The notes below the pieces were generated by a model. The model had not been told where the DNA came from, searched no databases, and saw only the letters and a program-made list of their open reading frames with translations. From Cymbidium sinense (lineage: Eukaryota; Streptophyta; Magnoliopsida; Asparagales; Orchidaceae), in assembly GCA_021442155.1 (NCBI GenBank), contig CM038232.1:60729436-60793435 (forward strand): a DNA stretch of 64,000 nt, given 5' to 3'. Position 1 is the stretch's first letter, and each line of letters opens with the position of its first letter. Position numbers and translations under genes: made by a program. Shown here piece after piece: positions 10,813 through 24,229 of this stretch.

Positions 10813-13265
10813 AACTTTATCCTTAATGTATTTAGCTAATGAATGAGAGTCCTTTTTTCTTTAAAATCATTCATCATCTCATTTAAGTGTGCCAAAAACA
10901 TATTGTATGTAGATATGTTTAGGACTTAATCATATGTATTACATATGATGGAAAGAAATGAACAAACATGTGTTTATTGTGATAGTAATTAACTAATTAA
11001 TCTTAAGATGCCTTTCTTATTGAATTAGATTATTTAAAGTGAACCTAAACTTAGGATTAATTAAAATGTAATAAGCCATTCATTAAAGAGAATTGATTAA
11101 TTAATATGCTTTAGATGTGTCTTAAGGTAGGGATAAAAGAGGGTAATCCTCTCTTTTCTTCTCTTCATAACACTTAGTTATTTAGTGTAAACTAAGTGAA
11201 ACAAAATAAAACTTACAAATCAATTAAGCCACTTAAAGTAAAATCATCCTTTATAATTAAATCCTTTCTCACTTAGAAAATTATAACAAATGTTAAGGCA
11301 TACCATAGCCTTAATACACACACATGATTAAGTCACCACTTTTAGGCATATTAGTGGGCATGTGGTTTGATGTATGTTTGATTTATGATGTATTATTATT
11401 ATAGAATGGATGTTGGTGTATGCTTTGATGGATGTTAGTTATTAATTATATTTTCTTGTAGATTTATGTTTAAGGGGTGCTTAAAATAAATATAAATGCT
11501 CTCTTTTGTAGGTTGCTTAACCCCTAAACATAATATAAATTAGAATAGGTGAACTTTATTACCCATATGCAGAGTGTGAAGTCCAAATCATACATATAAT
11601 TACTTGGGTTGTATGGTGTGTTTAGTTGACACTTATTTTGCAGATGTATTCAGATTTACTTTTCCTATTTTTAATGTAATTCTATGTTAGGAATTAGGAT
11701 TAGTGTTATGGTGGGATTAGGATGAGCATAGGCTAGAAGGCTTTGTTTTGGGAGGCCTCCATGATGCCTTTGGAGCAAACAAACCCAAATGAAGAAATGA
11801 AGGAGATATGAAAGAAAGAAGATAGAAGACCCCCCCTTAGCTATTTATTTGTATTGTAATTATTCTTATATACCAGTTGTATAAGGGCTTCATTTGCATC
11901 TCTCTTTGGGTTGTGTTGATTACATTTTAGCCTTTTATTCTTTCATGTTGGGTTTATAAATTGTTTGATGTTTTGTTTACAATTGTGCATTAAAAATGGT
12001 ATGTATTTTCTAAGTTTCTTCATATATGGTGATTTAATGTGGCCTAGATCCAATTAGGCTCTTAGAAAAAATAAAATTTCTACCCCAACTATAACTAAAT
12101 TTTATAAATAACTCATAACCTCACATAAAGTTTAGGCATTAAATCAAGATAATTAAAAGATTTTAGCAACCCTTAGCGGATGTTGTGCTTAATATCATGC
12201 ATATCATCTTGAATCACTCTTAAAATGAGGCCTCCATTGCATATGGGAACCACTTGACTTATGAGAAACTCCTAATGGAACTTCACCTCTTCTCTCTTGA
12301 TTTGACCCATAACTCATTTCAACATGCATTTAGGCATATAAAAATCATATAGCCTTTGTCAAAATAAAGAGTCCAAAATCAAATAAAACTTGAAAAGTTT
12401 TGCATTAAACTAAGTCATTGTTCATACCACTCATGCCCTAGTCTCTTAGGGAGTGGATTTAAGGACCTTAGTTTTCTTTTTAATGATAACAACCTAACCA
12501 TCTTACAAAACATATGACTTGACCAAATGGTTTTAAAGTGTAGGAGGAGTTAGCTACTCCGCATTATAAGTGGTCGTGGTTTTATCTCTCTTTGAGGTAA
12601 ACCATATACCCATCTTCACTTAGATTAGGTGCTTTGCTTATGCCAAAGCTCCCAGATTTAGATCAGGATTTTATTTCCTTACAAGCATAAATTCTCACCT
12701 CTTAGGCATTTCCACAATCTTGTGTTGTAAGATCATAAGCCCAATTCAAACATATAATTCCATTAACTTTAAATATATAAAGCCCAACCATAAGTTAGAT
12801 TGGAATGCTTGCTAGGTTTCTTAGTATCAGGGCATTCCTATTCATCTGACATTTGGTTTCGATAATAAGTCTCTCCTTTTTGATCTACCCCAATTGATTT
12901 TTAAACATAGCCAATTTATTAATAATCCTATCTTTGAAATCTTTGGAGACAATAATTGCCTACTTTAATCGAGAGTATTCTTAAGAAATTTCATTCCTTA
13001 AGATGTAATTAACTATAGGGGCTTTCCTCCATAGGAAACTTAATAAACTCAGTTTAAAATAGACATTACTTTATTCATCCATGTAAAGTAGGAGAAAATA
13101 TTTGGTATATTTGAAGACCCATCATTCCTTAGAAGTCCTTATTAGATGATTAGGTTTATTGTAGGGTAGTGATTTCTATCTTTTGAGATAGTGTATCATT
13201 CCTTGATGTCATACCCAATCACCTCAATAAGTACACCCTCAGATCTGTGTGGTGTCTCCCCTACA

Positions 13266-14451
13266 CATAATCGAAAACAAACACCACAAGGTCGATTCAG
13301 AAAAAGCTAACAGATGAACAAGCACTTTAAATGAGAAGGACAAACTTTTTTATCAGCGATGTGATGCTAAGTAAGAGCGTTGTGGCACTATATCAATGTT
13401 TAACACATTTTTGGCAATGAAACTAATGGTAATAAATGCTCTTTTGGCCGACGATGTAACTTAACCGCACTGGATGTTGCATGTGAGTGCAAAGAAACAT
13501 GCTTAGCACTACTGCGTGAAAATACAATATTATGGCAATAAGATAATATCAATACCTAAGAGTTTGGCATCATTATGCTAGGATTCTAGAGCCTCGACAT
13601 TATAGGATAGAGTATTTAAGATTTTATTTCCAAGAACTTGGCACCTTAGCACTAGGACTCAGCACTGCGAGACGAAATGCCTGTGTTAAACTAAATTCTT
13701 AAAGATTTTAGTGACTTTTTTGATGTAAATTTTATGGCATAACACCTTAGCAAAGCTAAATTTTTACTTATTTTAGTTCATACACACTCTTCTCCCATGT
13801 TCTAGATCCAAGATCGATGGAGGGAGGGTTTCATCTCGTGTTGAAACCAAGTTCAACATCAAAGGTTTTCAACATTCAAGATCTAGAATATTTTAAGTTT
13901 TAGAGGGTGTTCATTTTTAATCCATATCCAAGGTCATGGAAGAACTCTTCTATCTCTCATGGGATCCAAGGTCAATGGTAAAATTTAATTAAACTTAATT
14001 TTTAGAGAAGAAATTGCATGAAATAAATATTATTCTAGAAATCTTTTAAGTGGAATAAATGAGAGATTGTCTTTGTAGCATTAAAAGTGTGCCTGTAGAA
14101 TGTACAAATCACCGAGAGTGAGAACGCAACATGGAGACTAAAGAGAGTGAGTAGAAGAAGGAGAGAAGTTTAAAGGGTGAAGCTCTCTACTTTTTATTAT
14201 AAATTTAAATCAAATGGGGTAATTTTTGCTGCTATAATTGTTCCCCCTATCCCCCGGGCTCCCCAAGGCAATTATTGTTGATGGAACATGGGCAGTGGCT
14301 TTCTTAATTTTTTTAAAACTTAGGATATGTGATAGTGTCACAACACTGTACCATTTAATCGGGGCAACCATTGAGTTGTTTGAGCTTATAAGATTCTTTA
14401 AGGTGGCAATAGAATGCTACGGTGCCCTAGACCCATGTGTAATTTTCATCA
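13266..14451 (-). repeat. Tat-2 3' LTR, truncated distally by Tat-1
   Basis: This aligns in direct orientation with 27,867-29,042. Shared stretches include GACAAACTTTTTTAT, CACCTTAGCAC/GTGCTGGGACTCAGCAC, TTTTCAACATTCAAGAT and GTGTAATTTTCATCA at the outer end. The right copy continues further left (27,580-27,867) in the same CATGGCACT-rich style, while this copy stops at the end of the Tat-1 LTR. The missing part should lie left of the window. An open frame at 14,238-14,492 is not a gene. Confidence 0.75.
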
Positions 14452-14559
14452 TTTTTTATTCATTTCATCATTTTATTTTAGAAGAAAATTAAACTACCTC
14501 CTAATAAATGTAATGTTGATTGGACATGCTACATTCATTATTTTTCTTATTTATTTATT

Positions 14560-17500
14560 TATTTATGATTATATGTAATAATATAATGAGAAGAAAACAT
14601 ATATTTTTTTGAAAAATTATAATCACTTTCATTGATCATATATCAGTGACATATTGAATTTGCAACTACAAATATTTAGCCTCAATTTCTCTAATATAGA
14701 CATAGGCTATATGAGCCATGTAGGCCATAGAAGACTATCTCTCTCTAGCTTTATGACAATGTTGAAGGGAAACTTGGTCATGTGCTAATGACAAAAGAAG
14801 TTTGGACACTTGAGCATCCACTTATGAGAAATCCTCTTCTATAGCTGTGATAGCCTATTTGATGATAGATCTCCTTTCCAACAAATATTGTGTCCTCATT
14901 TGTAATTCTTTCAATTCGGTAGATATATCAGGAGCTCAATATGTGCTCTTCATAGTTCTCTCTGATAAAATTTCAAAGCTCTGAGACTGTGCTCAGGTCT
15001 TAGTGAAGTAGAGAGACTTGTTGTGAAGTGGTCTGAGTGAGGTCTATGCTATAGTGATTGTATATGACAAGACCTACTGATAAGTACTATGTAATGAGAA
15101 TATCCTAAACTCAAGATTTCTACACAGGGATTCCTAATGTTGTAGCTCTCTTGCTTTAAGACCTAGGGTGGAAGCTCAATCTAAAAGATAATTTATTTCC
15201 ATGCAAAAGATAAAAAGCTCAGGCAAGACTTTTGGATCAACACTCAAAAGTATATGGCATAATGTTGTCACTATATGGCATAGGCTCTTAGAAGAGCTGC
15301 AATGTAATGAATATAAAAGCTTGTGGTGTATCCTGGAGATGAAGCAAGAGATCTTTAAACTAGATAGCCTCTGAGGTGTATATTTCAAACTGGAAATATG
15401 ATGACTCTTTACACAAGAATTAATATTAGATGAATCATCCTGAGTGGCACTCACTATCATCCAAGTCAAATCTGAAAATTGCAACTCATGGTTAATCATT
15501 TGAGTGCCAAATTCCTCTATGTGTGGGTTTTCTATAACATGCATATGCTCACTGCTAACAGGCTGAGTAGACGTTGGGGAAACATACTAGTGCTATCGAT
15601 AATACTAGTGTGACATCACTGCCCATATGTCTTGTGGGTGGCTCAACTACTACTTCAGCGGGGAATATTAGTAGACTCATCTATCCTCGCCACTCCCATA
15701 TCATGACCAATTTTCATGGGGCTATGAATATTTCTATCAACTCTCTCTTAAGTTGATGAAGCCTTTCATCGTCGCTTCCCACTATTGTTCAGCTCATGTG
15801 ATGATCTCTTAAGAGCATGAGTTACATGTTGGAGGGAATGCAAATGTCTGTATTGGTCTAGCTTGCCCTAATCTATTTTGTATATACATAAGCCTAGCTC
15901 CAAAGAGGAAGAGTATGTATGACGGATCCACAATAGCCATAGATGACTAACTCATGTGTAAGTTTCTTGTGAAGCTATATAGAAATCCAAATCGATCCTT
16001 AGGTGAAGTAAGAAAGCCCATGTTATGGAAGCTACTGCTAATCAATAGATGGTGGCATCATCCTTAGAGAATGTGTATCTACAATATTTATTATCTGTGG
16101 TAGTCCATATATAGGTGTAGCTTGAGTGAAACAATATTGTCTAGCCACTCTATTGGGATTGTATCCCTCTAATATGATGGACTCATGACATCTATAATAA
16201 AGCCATTTAAGTCTTAATCTAATGATACATTATGCTATGTATATCTTTGCTTTAATAATAATAGGGGTGTCTTCTATTTAAGAGAATCTATGAATCTCTA
16301 TCCCAAGCTTTGATCAGGCAGGCTATAAAAAAATTGATGTGGATGGTCTGAAGGTGAACCTTCATGCATGATGGAGTAAACATGAACGTTCAGATCTGAT
16401 CTCTATCTAAAGCAACTATTGCTCTACTCAACTACATGATCATAAAGAAATGTTGTTCTCTGAAATAGGATGGCATCTTAGGACAATTGAATGCTCTTAA
16501 TATATGCATATGAATCCATCAATGTAAGTAGTGCTAGCAAGCATCTATATCATAGCCATGAGTCAATCATCATGCTCACTCTACTAATCCATGGTATAGG
16601 TAAGCTAATGATGCTGAAACTAATGCTATTCTCTCACCTCGAGCAAGTAAGCTAGCCATCAAGAGAGTGGAAGGATGAAAAATTTTGATGTGTCTTAGAA
16701 ATATGAAATAGCATAGTGGTAATAAAAGCCACTAAAGAGAGCTCCTTGTACACATCCCATGCTGAATGAAATCCTATATCAAATGGATCCTCTAATCGTG
16801 AAATGAGATAAACATATTGTTGTGTCATACAAACTCTCATACCATGTGTCTATAGTAACTGTGCTCCGTCGCCTATGACCTGATCTTCACTCTTTAAATA
16901 ATCTATGGTAGTGATCTAGAGCACGATGGAGACCTGGGAGTATACATGACCACCTCACCTACACTGACCAACTAGCTGATGTTGAAAGAGCTATTGATCT
17001 GGAGGCACACACTTCTCATAATGGATGCATATGATAGGGAGACCTTTTATATCCTATATGTTGGTCAGGGTAATTGTCAATTCATCTAGACCAATCAATA
17101 AGTATTTGTGATCCTATCCCATTGCACCACTATGCTCCAAATCCAAATAAATGGAATGAGGTTATAGTCAAAAAGTGATGCATATATTACATGATATATG
17201 GCATCCCTCATGAGGATGTTACCATGAATCTGTAGATGATGATGCGCCTAATATACATAGCTACTAACAACTAACAATGGTGTGCCAAATACTGACCTTG
17301 GATTCCAATCTTCTACCTCTTGGTGTAATAATCCATAACCAAAATCTGATTGTGCCTATAGAAGGAGCAATATCTATAGCTTTGAAGCATATTCTGATCT
17401 CCAAAGCTAAGGTGGTTTGACTCTTTTATCTTATCTTTATATTGATTACTCAATCAACAAGATCATGGTGATGAAAGCATTGAATCGATATATAGAATGT

Positions 17501-17700
17501 GAGATGATCGAGTAAATGAATCTTCAAACATATCCATATCCCTCAACATATTCTAATGTCATAAGAGTCACTCTTACAACCTGACTGTGCCATGTGGATC
17601 ATGGGCTTCAATAGTGGCCAATATTTGTTCCTTAGTAGGCTCTATAGGAGGCATATCATCTAGCCTTCCCCATGTAAACATCGTATTCAATATGTAACAA
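14560..17700 (-). pseudogene. Plant mobile domain (PMD)-like ORF downstream of Tat-2 integrase, broken
   Basis: Minus-strand translation, allowing frame shifts, gives QWDRITNTY and then DELTITLTNI-DIKGLPI at about 17,130-17,020. This matches the PMD block W-R-ETNTFHL-GEMTITLEDV-LGLPI. Further on, SASLAYLYHGL at about 16,615-16,580 matches the PMD block GSAALAFLYR-L. The stretch 16,840-16,652 is open between these blocks. The rest (15,544-15,176 and neighbours) has no recognisable domain and may be the C-terminal tail. PMD proteins include Arabidopsis MAIN/MAIL1, and PMDs are known as passengers of Ty3/gypsy and MULE elements. The place between integrase and 3' LTR fits a captured ORF. Many stops show it is dead. 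Confidence 0.68.
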
Positions 17701-18213
17701 ATCTAAATAAGAGAAGCATATAAATTTCACAAACATTATGAAAGCATTAATATCTAAATTTGTAAATTTGTTGTGCTTGTAGGCTTCTTGATTCAATCTT
17801 CTCTAATTTCACAGAGTTTGAATTGAGTTTATTGAATCCATATTATATTTATACTAGATCTTTTGGGTATATTTAGACTTAAATCATATGTTGAATTTAA
17901 GCTTATATTTAAATCTCTCCCTTTTGGACATGATAAATCTACTCCCACCTTATGGGTATGATGGCTTCTTAATTTAAATTTAGATCTAGCTTCTTTTGGG
18001 CATGATGGATCTGATTTAACCCTTTTCTATTGGAGAGAGTTTCTTTTTGATAGAGTATTTTTCTTACATTACAAGGATTATAAAATTTTCCCCATTAACA
18101 AGAGATTTTTCTTTGGGATGAGTACTTTCTTTTCATACATTCAATGAGGAGTATCTCTTCGATTGATCATTTTTAGAGTTGATTTCAACTCTTGAACTTA
18201 TAAAGTATAATAG

Positions 18214-19330
18214 TTATGCATAATATCTTTTAAGATATTGTCCATTTATGGGAGGCATGAGTCTTATCCCTTTTGCATCAATGAGTTGATAAGCTCCTCC
18301 TCTATATACTTTTTCAACAATGTATGGCCCTTCTCAATTTTGATACAAATTTTCACTTGTTCATTGGTGTGGAATGATAGGCCATCTACATACTAATATA
18401 AGTTCACTTGCTTTGAAGCTTCTTGGCAAACCATGTGTCATGAGCTTAGTTCATTCTTGCTCTTTATATTTCTAGATTTTGTTGGGTTGTAGTCGCATAT
18501 CACAAGATCTTCTAGCTCTTCGAGGCATATAGACATTTTTCCTAAGTTCATTTTGAACAACTATACGGAGTGAAGGTAGCTCTACTTCAAGAGGAAGTAT
18601 CACTTTTGCTCCAAAGATTAGGGAGTACGGTGTTACTTATGTAGCAGTTTTGTATGCGGTATGATATGACCACAAGACTCCTATTAAATTATTATACCAT
18701 TCTCTTTTATTTTTAGAAAGAATTTTTTTTGAGGAGTTTCACCAACATTTTGTTGAATGCTTCTACAAGATCATTGGCTCTTGGATTATATATTAAAGAA
18801 TATCACCAATCTATCTTGTACTTCTTGATGAAGTGATAGACTTTGATGTTCTTGAAGTCAGTGTCATTATCAAATATAATTCTTTGAGGTACTCTGAATC
18901 GATAAATGATATGATCTCGATAAAATTTTACCACATTATTTGCTTTAAATTTTTCAATGGATTACTTTTACCAATTTAGCGAAGTAATTTATGGCAGTTA
19001 GTATAAAGTAATGTCCTCTATATGATAGAAGATCTATTAGACCATTTATATCGATTCCCCAACTTTTGAATGGCCAAGACACCACTATTAGATGTAAAGT
19101 GTGGTTGATCCAACATGTCTACATATATTTGACACTGATGATATCTTTTGGCATGTTCAATGCAATCTTGAACCATACTGAGCTAATAGTATCCCATTCA
19201 TTTAATTTTATTTTTAATTTTAGAAACAAATTGTTGTTCACCGTACAACCCTTCATGGATTTCAACCATCACCATTTTTTGCTTCATCTAGTCCTAGGCA
19301 ACGTAACAAATTTGGTCAAATGAGTGTCAA
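18214..19330 (-). pseudogene. Tat-2 integrase, broken
   Basis: On the minus strand the zinc-binding part is near 19,270-19,120 (EIHEGLYGE, MGYY, then HAKRYHQCQ). The core begins near 19,060 (SWGIDING-like, matching WGIDVVGP). YRFRVPQRIIFDNDT follows near 18,900 with the second acidic residue. VEAFNKMLV near 18,770 supplies the Glu. The C-terminus reads YRGGAYQLIDAKGIRLMPP and ends INGQYLKRYYA with a TAA at 18,216-18,214, the usual end of Tat integrases. Several frame shifts and stops are present. Confidence 0.82.
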
Positions 19331-19339
19331 TATATTGTA

Positions 19340-20350
19340 TCATTCATAAGGGTATATTGTAGAGCTCTTTGTGATATTTGATGAGCCTTTATTTAATCTT
19401 TTGGTAATCCACCCCTTAAGATAGGTGATGAATGGTTCTCGGCTATCATCTTCTTCTATTATTGTTGAAATCTTTTGATTTTCTTTAGCTTTAAAGGCTT
19501 GCAAGAGGATTAATGTCATTGCTAGCTTGCTTTGGACAATTATTATAATTGGCTTTCCCTGAGGGTCTATCATTTCCTTAGCTAATTTAGCTAATGTATC
19601 AACCTTAACATTATCTTGATGTGTCACTTTTGTAATTATTACTTGAATTTATTTTAGAAGCTCCAGGACATACTTATGTTAAAGTGTCAATTTAGGCTTA
19701 TTTATCTTGGATGTCTCAATTATTTGTCAGATTATAAGTTGGAAATCTCTGTAAATATGTAGTTTCTTAATTTTCATGTTAATTATAAGTTCAAGGGAAT
19801 TAGTGCTTCATTTTTTACCTCATTATTGGTTAGAGGTTCTATTAGGCTATATGAATATTGAAGAATACCATTTTGTGGTGTTACAAATTTAATGCCAATT
19901 CTAAAATGTACTATGGGTAAATTGAGTAGTATAACTAGCTTTATTGATCAAGCCCCATCAAATTAGAGTTCCCATTATAATGATTAGTGGGCTTCTTCCA
20001 CTTCTAAGATTTGTTCATCATGCAATTCATCATTGAGTGGAGAGTTTGTTAGCAAAGGATGAGCAACTAGAAAGTTAGCCAAAGCATGCCCTTTTATAAC
20101 CTTTTATAGGACATATGTTATGTTGAATTGAAGTAACATGACTGCCTATTTAGCTAAGCAACCAGTTAAGGTAGGTCTAGTCATTAGAATTTGAGAGGGC
20201 TGACTTTAGATTTCAAAGTTATCTTATGTGATAACATATAGTGCCAGAGTTTCTGAGTAGAAAATATCAACACTAGACATTGCTTCTCAATAAGAGAATA
20301 TCTTATTTTGGTTCCTATCAAACATTGACTTATATAGTCTAGAGAATTTT
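19340..20350 (-). pseudogene. Tat-2 RNase H / aRNH region, broken
   Basis: The open piece 19,627-19,340 contains HQDNVKVDTLAKLAKE, the C-terminal RNase H block with its final Asp, followed by the linker to integrase (REPFITYLKGW). Upstream to about 20,350, the minus strand shows eroded RNase H and aRNH sequence with no long frame. Order and spacing between RT and integrase agree with Tat-1. I cannot place the boundary between the two RNase H domains precisely. Confidence 0.65.
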
Positions 20351-20559
20351 CCTTTTTTTTTCTTCATTATTTTGAGCTAGCAAAGCTCCCAATGACTCTT
20401 CTAAGATAGTTGTCTACAATATCAACGGCTTTCATGTTATTGGAGTTACCAAAATTAGGAGATGTAACAAGTACTATTTTATGCTATCAAATGCTTCTTG
20501 ACAAGCATCATCCCATATAAAATGTGTCTTTTTTCATCAAAAGAGATTAGAAATGAACT

Positions 20560-21075
20560 TTCTATCATAAGTCAATTTTCCTTATAGTGAATGTAGATGC
20601 TTTAAGGTCTTAAGCTCTGACATTTCTCTTATTGCTTTATTTTATATGGATCAATTTCAATTCCTCTATGGTGTACAATGAAGCCTAGGAATTTTCTAGA
20701 AATTCTCAAGCACACTTATGTCATTTATGCTCTTTGATTTTTGTCATCATCATCAATATTTCTTTCTATGAGGTCATCAAATATCACCTTTATGTATCTA
20801 TAAATTTTCAAATGACATCACAAATGACATCACTTTATAGTAATATATGTTGATTTGTGTGGGGAAGGGCGTATGTTTTTCATCTTTTGGAGCCATTTTA
20901 ATTTGGTTATAACCCAATAAACCAACCATGAATAAGAATATATCATAGTTTGATGTGTTGTATACCATGAGTTCTACATTGGGTGGTGGGAAGTCATCTT
21001 TTGGGCATGCTTTGTTTAAGTCCCTGAAATCAATACAGGCAGAAATTTGTCCATTCTTTTTTTCTTACTAGGATA
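20560..21075 (-). pseudogene. Tat-2 reverse transcriptase, broken
   Basis: Minus-strand translation gives KNGQISACIDFRDLNKACPK (about 21,070-21,000), then GYNQIKMAPKDEK. A worn version of the CYKVMPFGL block (YYYKVMSF) comes next. The catalytic block reads VIFDDLIE, so the Asp pair is kept, unlike in Tat-1. KFLGFIVHHRGIEIDPYKI follows near 20,690-20,640. Stops and frame shifts separate the blocks. The DFRDLNKACPKDDFP wording is typical of the Tat lineage. Confidence 0.85.
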
Positions 21076-22539
21076 ATATTGGCTATCTAGTCAGCATATT
21101 TTTTTTCCTGATGAATCTAGTTTCGATGAGTTTTGGGTTTCAACATTCACTTTCTCTTCGATTTCTAATCACATTCATATAGGTGTTTGATTTAAAGGTT
21201 GCATCAAGCTTAATGATAAGTTTATATATGACCACATCAAGATAGGTCTTGCATTTCACTATAATTCATGTGAGGCAATCTTTGTATTCATAAAGTAGTG
21301 CTTTTAATTCATCCAATCTTTTTCCATGTGAGGTTAGCACTAAGAAAGGTTGGTCTAGGCTCTTCTTCAGTACCTAGGTTAATTTCAGAGTTTGTCAATA
21401 GTGGCTTGATTGTCTTTTTTTTTATTATTTTGGGACCTCTTTAATGTCAATGATTAATTATTCTTCAAGTATATTTTCATTTGAAACATTCTTTTGTTTC
21501 TTTGTTGTTTTTATAGGGGCTTTTTCTTTATCTGTTATAGCATAACATGAACCCATTGGAGAAATATTGAAGTAATATATCCCATCTAGTGAACTTCTCA
21601 TATACTATGAGATTTTGGGTATTATCCCCTCTTAAACAATAACTGAGTTTGGATGCTTGATTGTATAGATTAAATATTATTTTTAACTAGTTTCTTTAGA
21701 GTTGGTGAGAAGTATTGAGAAATCATTATTGAAATATCTTTTTCCTCAAAATCTTCTTCTTCTAACAACATTTATGTAGGATTTGGGGTTCTTTCTTCTA
21801 TCTTATAGAAGAGAATCCCATGTTCATTATAGCCTCTTCTAAGAAGAACACTAAAATTTTTCAATTATTCTATTTCCTCATTTCTTGAAGCTATTAAAGC
21901 TTTTATATGTGCCTTTGACACTATAGTGATTTTTATAGTCTTATTGGAGATTTGGTATTAGGTATCCTTATCAAAGAAATGTGAATTTTCTCTAATTATT
22001 TTATCACTCTAATAGTATTTGCTTCTTCTTTTTTTGACTAATTGAGGACTTTTTTAGGTTGATAAAATGCTACCTCATCTTCATTCTCTTTAGTATCACT
22101 ACCAAGGTGGGGAATTACCTTGGGCTTCTTTGATTCATTAGTATCATTGGTATTTTTATTCTTAGAACTACCATCTTTTAGCATTAATTTGATAGATTTG
22201 ACTTCCACTACCTTCTTATGCATGAAGTACTTGTCATCATTATAGATCTTGATCTCATGTATCATGAATTGATTCATGTCACCATCAATTCAATGCTCTT
22301 CAATATTTTAAATATATTTCATACATTGATGAAGAGTTGAAGGCACAATGTTGTATTCATGAATTCACGACTTACCATAGAGTGCTTGTAAACAAATTGG
22401 TCTTCAATCATATGGAATTTATCTTATGTGTATAGTTTTTCAAAGCATATGGGTAGAATAAGAGACTTCAAGTTTGTTATTCTTATTCATTAAATCTTTG
22501 TAGAAATACTAAACTTTTATCTACATAGTGAGCATCTAA

Positions 22540-22670
22540 AACTAGTGTTCGTAGCATTTTAACTATTATAAGATTGACCAAAGCACCTGGATCGATCAAT
22601 ATCCTTTTATGTGGACAATTTTGCTTCCAGCTATAACATAAAAAATTGATTATGTTTGGTCATCCCTAAT
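22540..22670 (-). pseudogene. Tat-2 aspartic protease fragment
   Basis: The minus strand reads NCPHKRILIDPGALVNLI and then KML. This fits the retroviral-type protease active-site block of Tat elements, ILIDPGSSVNIM, with catalytic Asp kept and the DSG-type Ser/Thr position changed (D-P-G). It lies between gag and RT, as expected. The open frame 22,277-22,038 just downstream is lysine-rich and has no recognised domain; it is probably the protease-RT linker. Confidence 0.65.
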
Positions 22671-24229
22671 AGTAGGTCTTCATCACTAAATGTGATGGTT
22701 GTTGATTTTTGAGAGGTTAAGTCCTCTTTTATCTTTTCATTAGTGAAAAAATGCCTCATATTATTCTAGATTTTACAAGGCTTTGATTAATGTCTCACAT
22801 ATTTTTTGGACAACATGAGAGCATCATAGATACTTAACAAAGAAGGGAGCTTGCATAATATATGCCATAATATTATAGTCTACTCCTATTTTGATAGACT
22901 TTAGAGGTTAAGCTAGTGTGGAGGTAAAACATTTTCATTAACTTGAATTTCTTTCCCTTTATCATTGTCTTTTCATTGTGGAAGTGGAGGAATTCTTTTT
23001 ACACTCTTTATCTAGACTTGGGTAACTTCTTCTGTCTGCTCTTCATTATCAAAAGAAGTTTCAGAATTTTGTGTTTCTTCTGAGCTTTCAAAGTTTTCAA
23101 TACTCTCAAAATTACTATCCAATTTAGGACATAATTCTTTTGGGCATGACTTGACTTTTTATTAGTGAGCTCTTCTCTGGGAAATCATACTGCTTCCTCA
23201 AAGTCCATTGTAGTTCTAATCACACTTTTAACATGACATGTTTCTGTTGGACTCTCTTCTTCAGGATTTTTTATGTTAAGCAGCAGGTGGCCATGTATTC
23301 TTCTATTTTAATTGGCCTTCGAAGAGGTTGTTCAAACTCCTCTAAAGAATCAATCATTTTTTGTGTTCAAATTTTGACTTTCAAGATTTCCTCTTTTTTA
23401 TTGATTTATGGGGCTTTAATGAAGATGATTGATTGTTCTTTAGTTTGCTTCTTTGTATTATATAAAAATTGCCCCTATTTGGGAAGAATCTCTTTGGATC
23501 TATTTCAGGCTTTAAGGAATTCTTCCATTAGATGCCTTGATGTTAATCATCCTTTTAGTCTTTTTGGAGATGAAGGTCCCCCAACCATTTTCTTCTTCTT
23601 CATGTATTTATGGGGCTTTGCTCTTATCTTCATTTATATTTTGAGTCTATTCAACTTAGTATTTTTATCCTTTACATTCTAGATTGGGTGTAATGTAATC
23701 ACTTTCACCTTTCCTTCTTAGGGTGTATTAGTACAATGTCTGATAAGGTGAGTTCTCCATTTTGATAACTATTTTATACCCAACCTTTGAAGACAAACTA
23801 ATTTTCAATTGATGACTTATGAACCTGTGGAATAGATAATAGTTTGGATCATCAATCTTGTCTACTTGGTCTAGCTGACATGGCCCACAATTGTAATCCC
23901 AATTCTTAAACATGTTTAAAGATCTTTCTAGTACATTCTTTTTTAAAAGATTATTGCTTAGACATCTTCTCTTGGAGGGTTGAAACTTTTTTTCTCATAT
24001 TCTATCGCCTTTGTTGTCAGTTACAAAGTTGTTGTTAATCTTGAGGTTGCCACACCTCTATTTTCCTTTTTATCAATTATGAAGGTGAATGTTGTATTTA
24101 AATCATTCTTTTTTGCATAATGTGATTTTGTTTGCTTTTCTTTTTTGAAAGGATTATTATTATAGTTTATATTAATGGATTTCTACTTGGGTAACCTCTC
24201 TAATTTGGCTACATGGTCCAATATTTTAG

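Larger units (their letters stand above)
1..13265 (+). mobile_element. Tat-1: Tat/Ogre-type Ty3/gypsy retrotransposon, 3' part (pol, 3' UTR, 3' LTR)
   Basis: The plus strand reads reverse transcriptase, an archaeal-type RNase H, integrase, a 2.5 kb non-coding region with repeats and then a ~7.3 kb segment. That segment recurs as a TSD-bounded solo LTR at 49,339-56,286 in the opposite orientation, so it is taken as the 3' LTR. Gag, protease and the 5' LTR would lie left of the window. The five bases before 5,949 and after 13,265 do not match, as expected when this is one end of a longer element. The right boundary abuts the middle of the Tat-2 LTR, so Tat-1 probably inserted there. Lineage is from pol motifs; the link between pol and the LTR is by position and order, and no clear polypurine tract was seen before 5,949. 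Confidence 0.75.
5949..13265 (+). repeat. Very long LTR (about 7.3 kb), probable 3' LTR of Tat-1
   Basis: The segment starts TGATTATGCGAACAC and ends near CCCCTACA, giving TG...CA ends. It aligns along its length, in inverted orientation, with 49,339-56,286. Matching landmarks include 5,957 with 56,275; 9,108 with 53,600 (ACTAATTGTAGAAAAATCCA); 12,690 with 49,910 (CACCTCTTAGGCATTTCCA); and 13,230 with 49,365. It holds a G-poor segment at 6,060-7,860, a more GC-rich part at about 8,000-8,760, and an internal duplication near 10,490-10,810. No gene is seen; short frames at 7,443-7,649 and 7,993-8,232 are composition artefacts. The right end could be 13,265 or 13,267. Confidence 0.75.

Noticed and set aside
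5944..13270. 5,949-13,265 as a second solo LTR
   Set aside because: Flanking five-base sequences do not match, and Tat pol plus a 3' UTR precede it in the same orientation, so a 3' LTR is more likely.
15176..15544. 122-codon minus-strand frame as an independent gene
   Set aside because: It lies in the 3' part of Tat-2, downstream of the PMD blocks, and is better explained as a piece of that decayed ORF.
23233..23682. Longest open frame in the window (149 codons, plus strand), hydrophobic and Phe-rich
   Set aside because: It is antisense to the Tat-2 gag-protease region, has no domain I recognise, and its Phe/Leu content reflects T-rich DNA.
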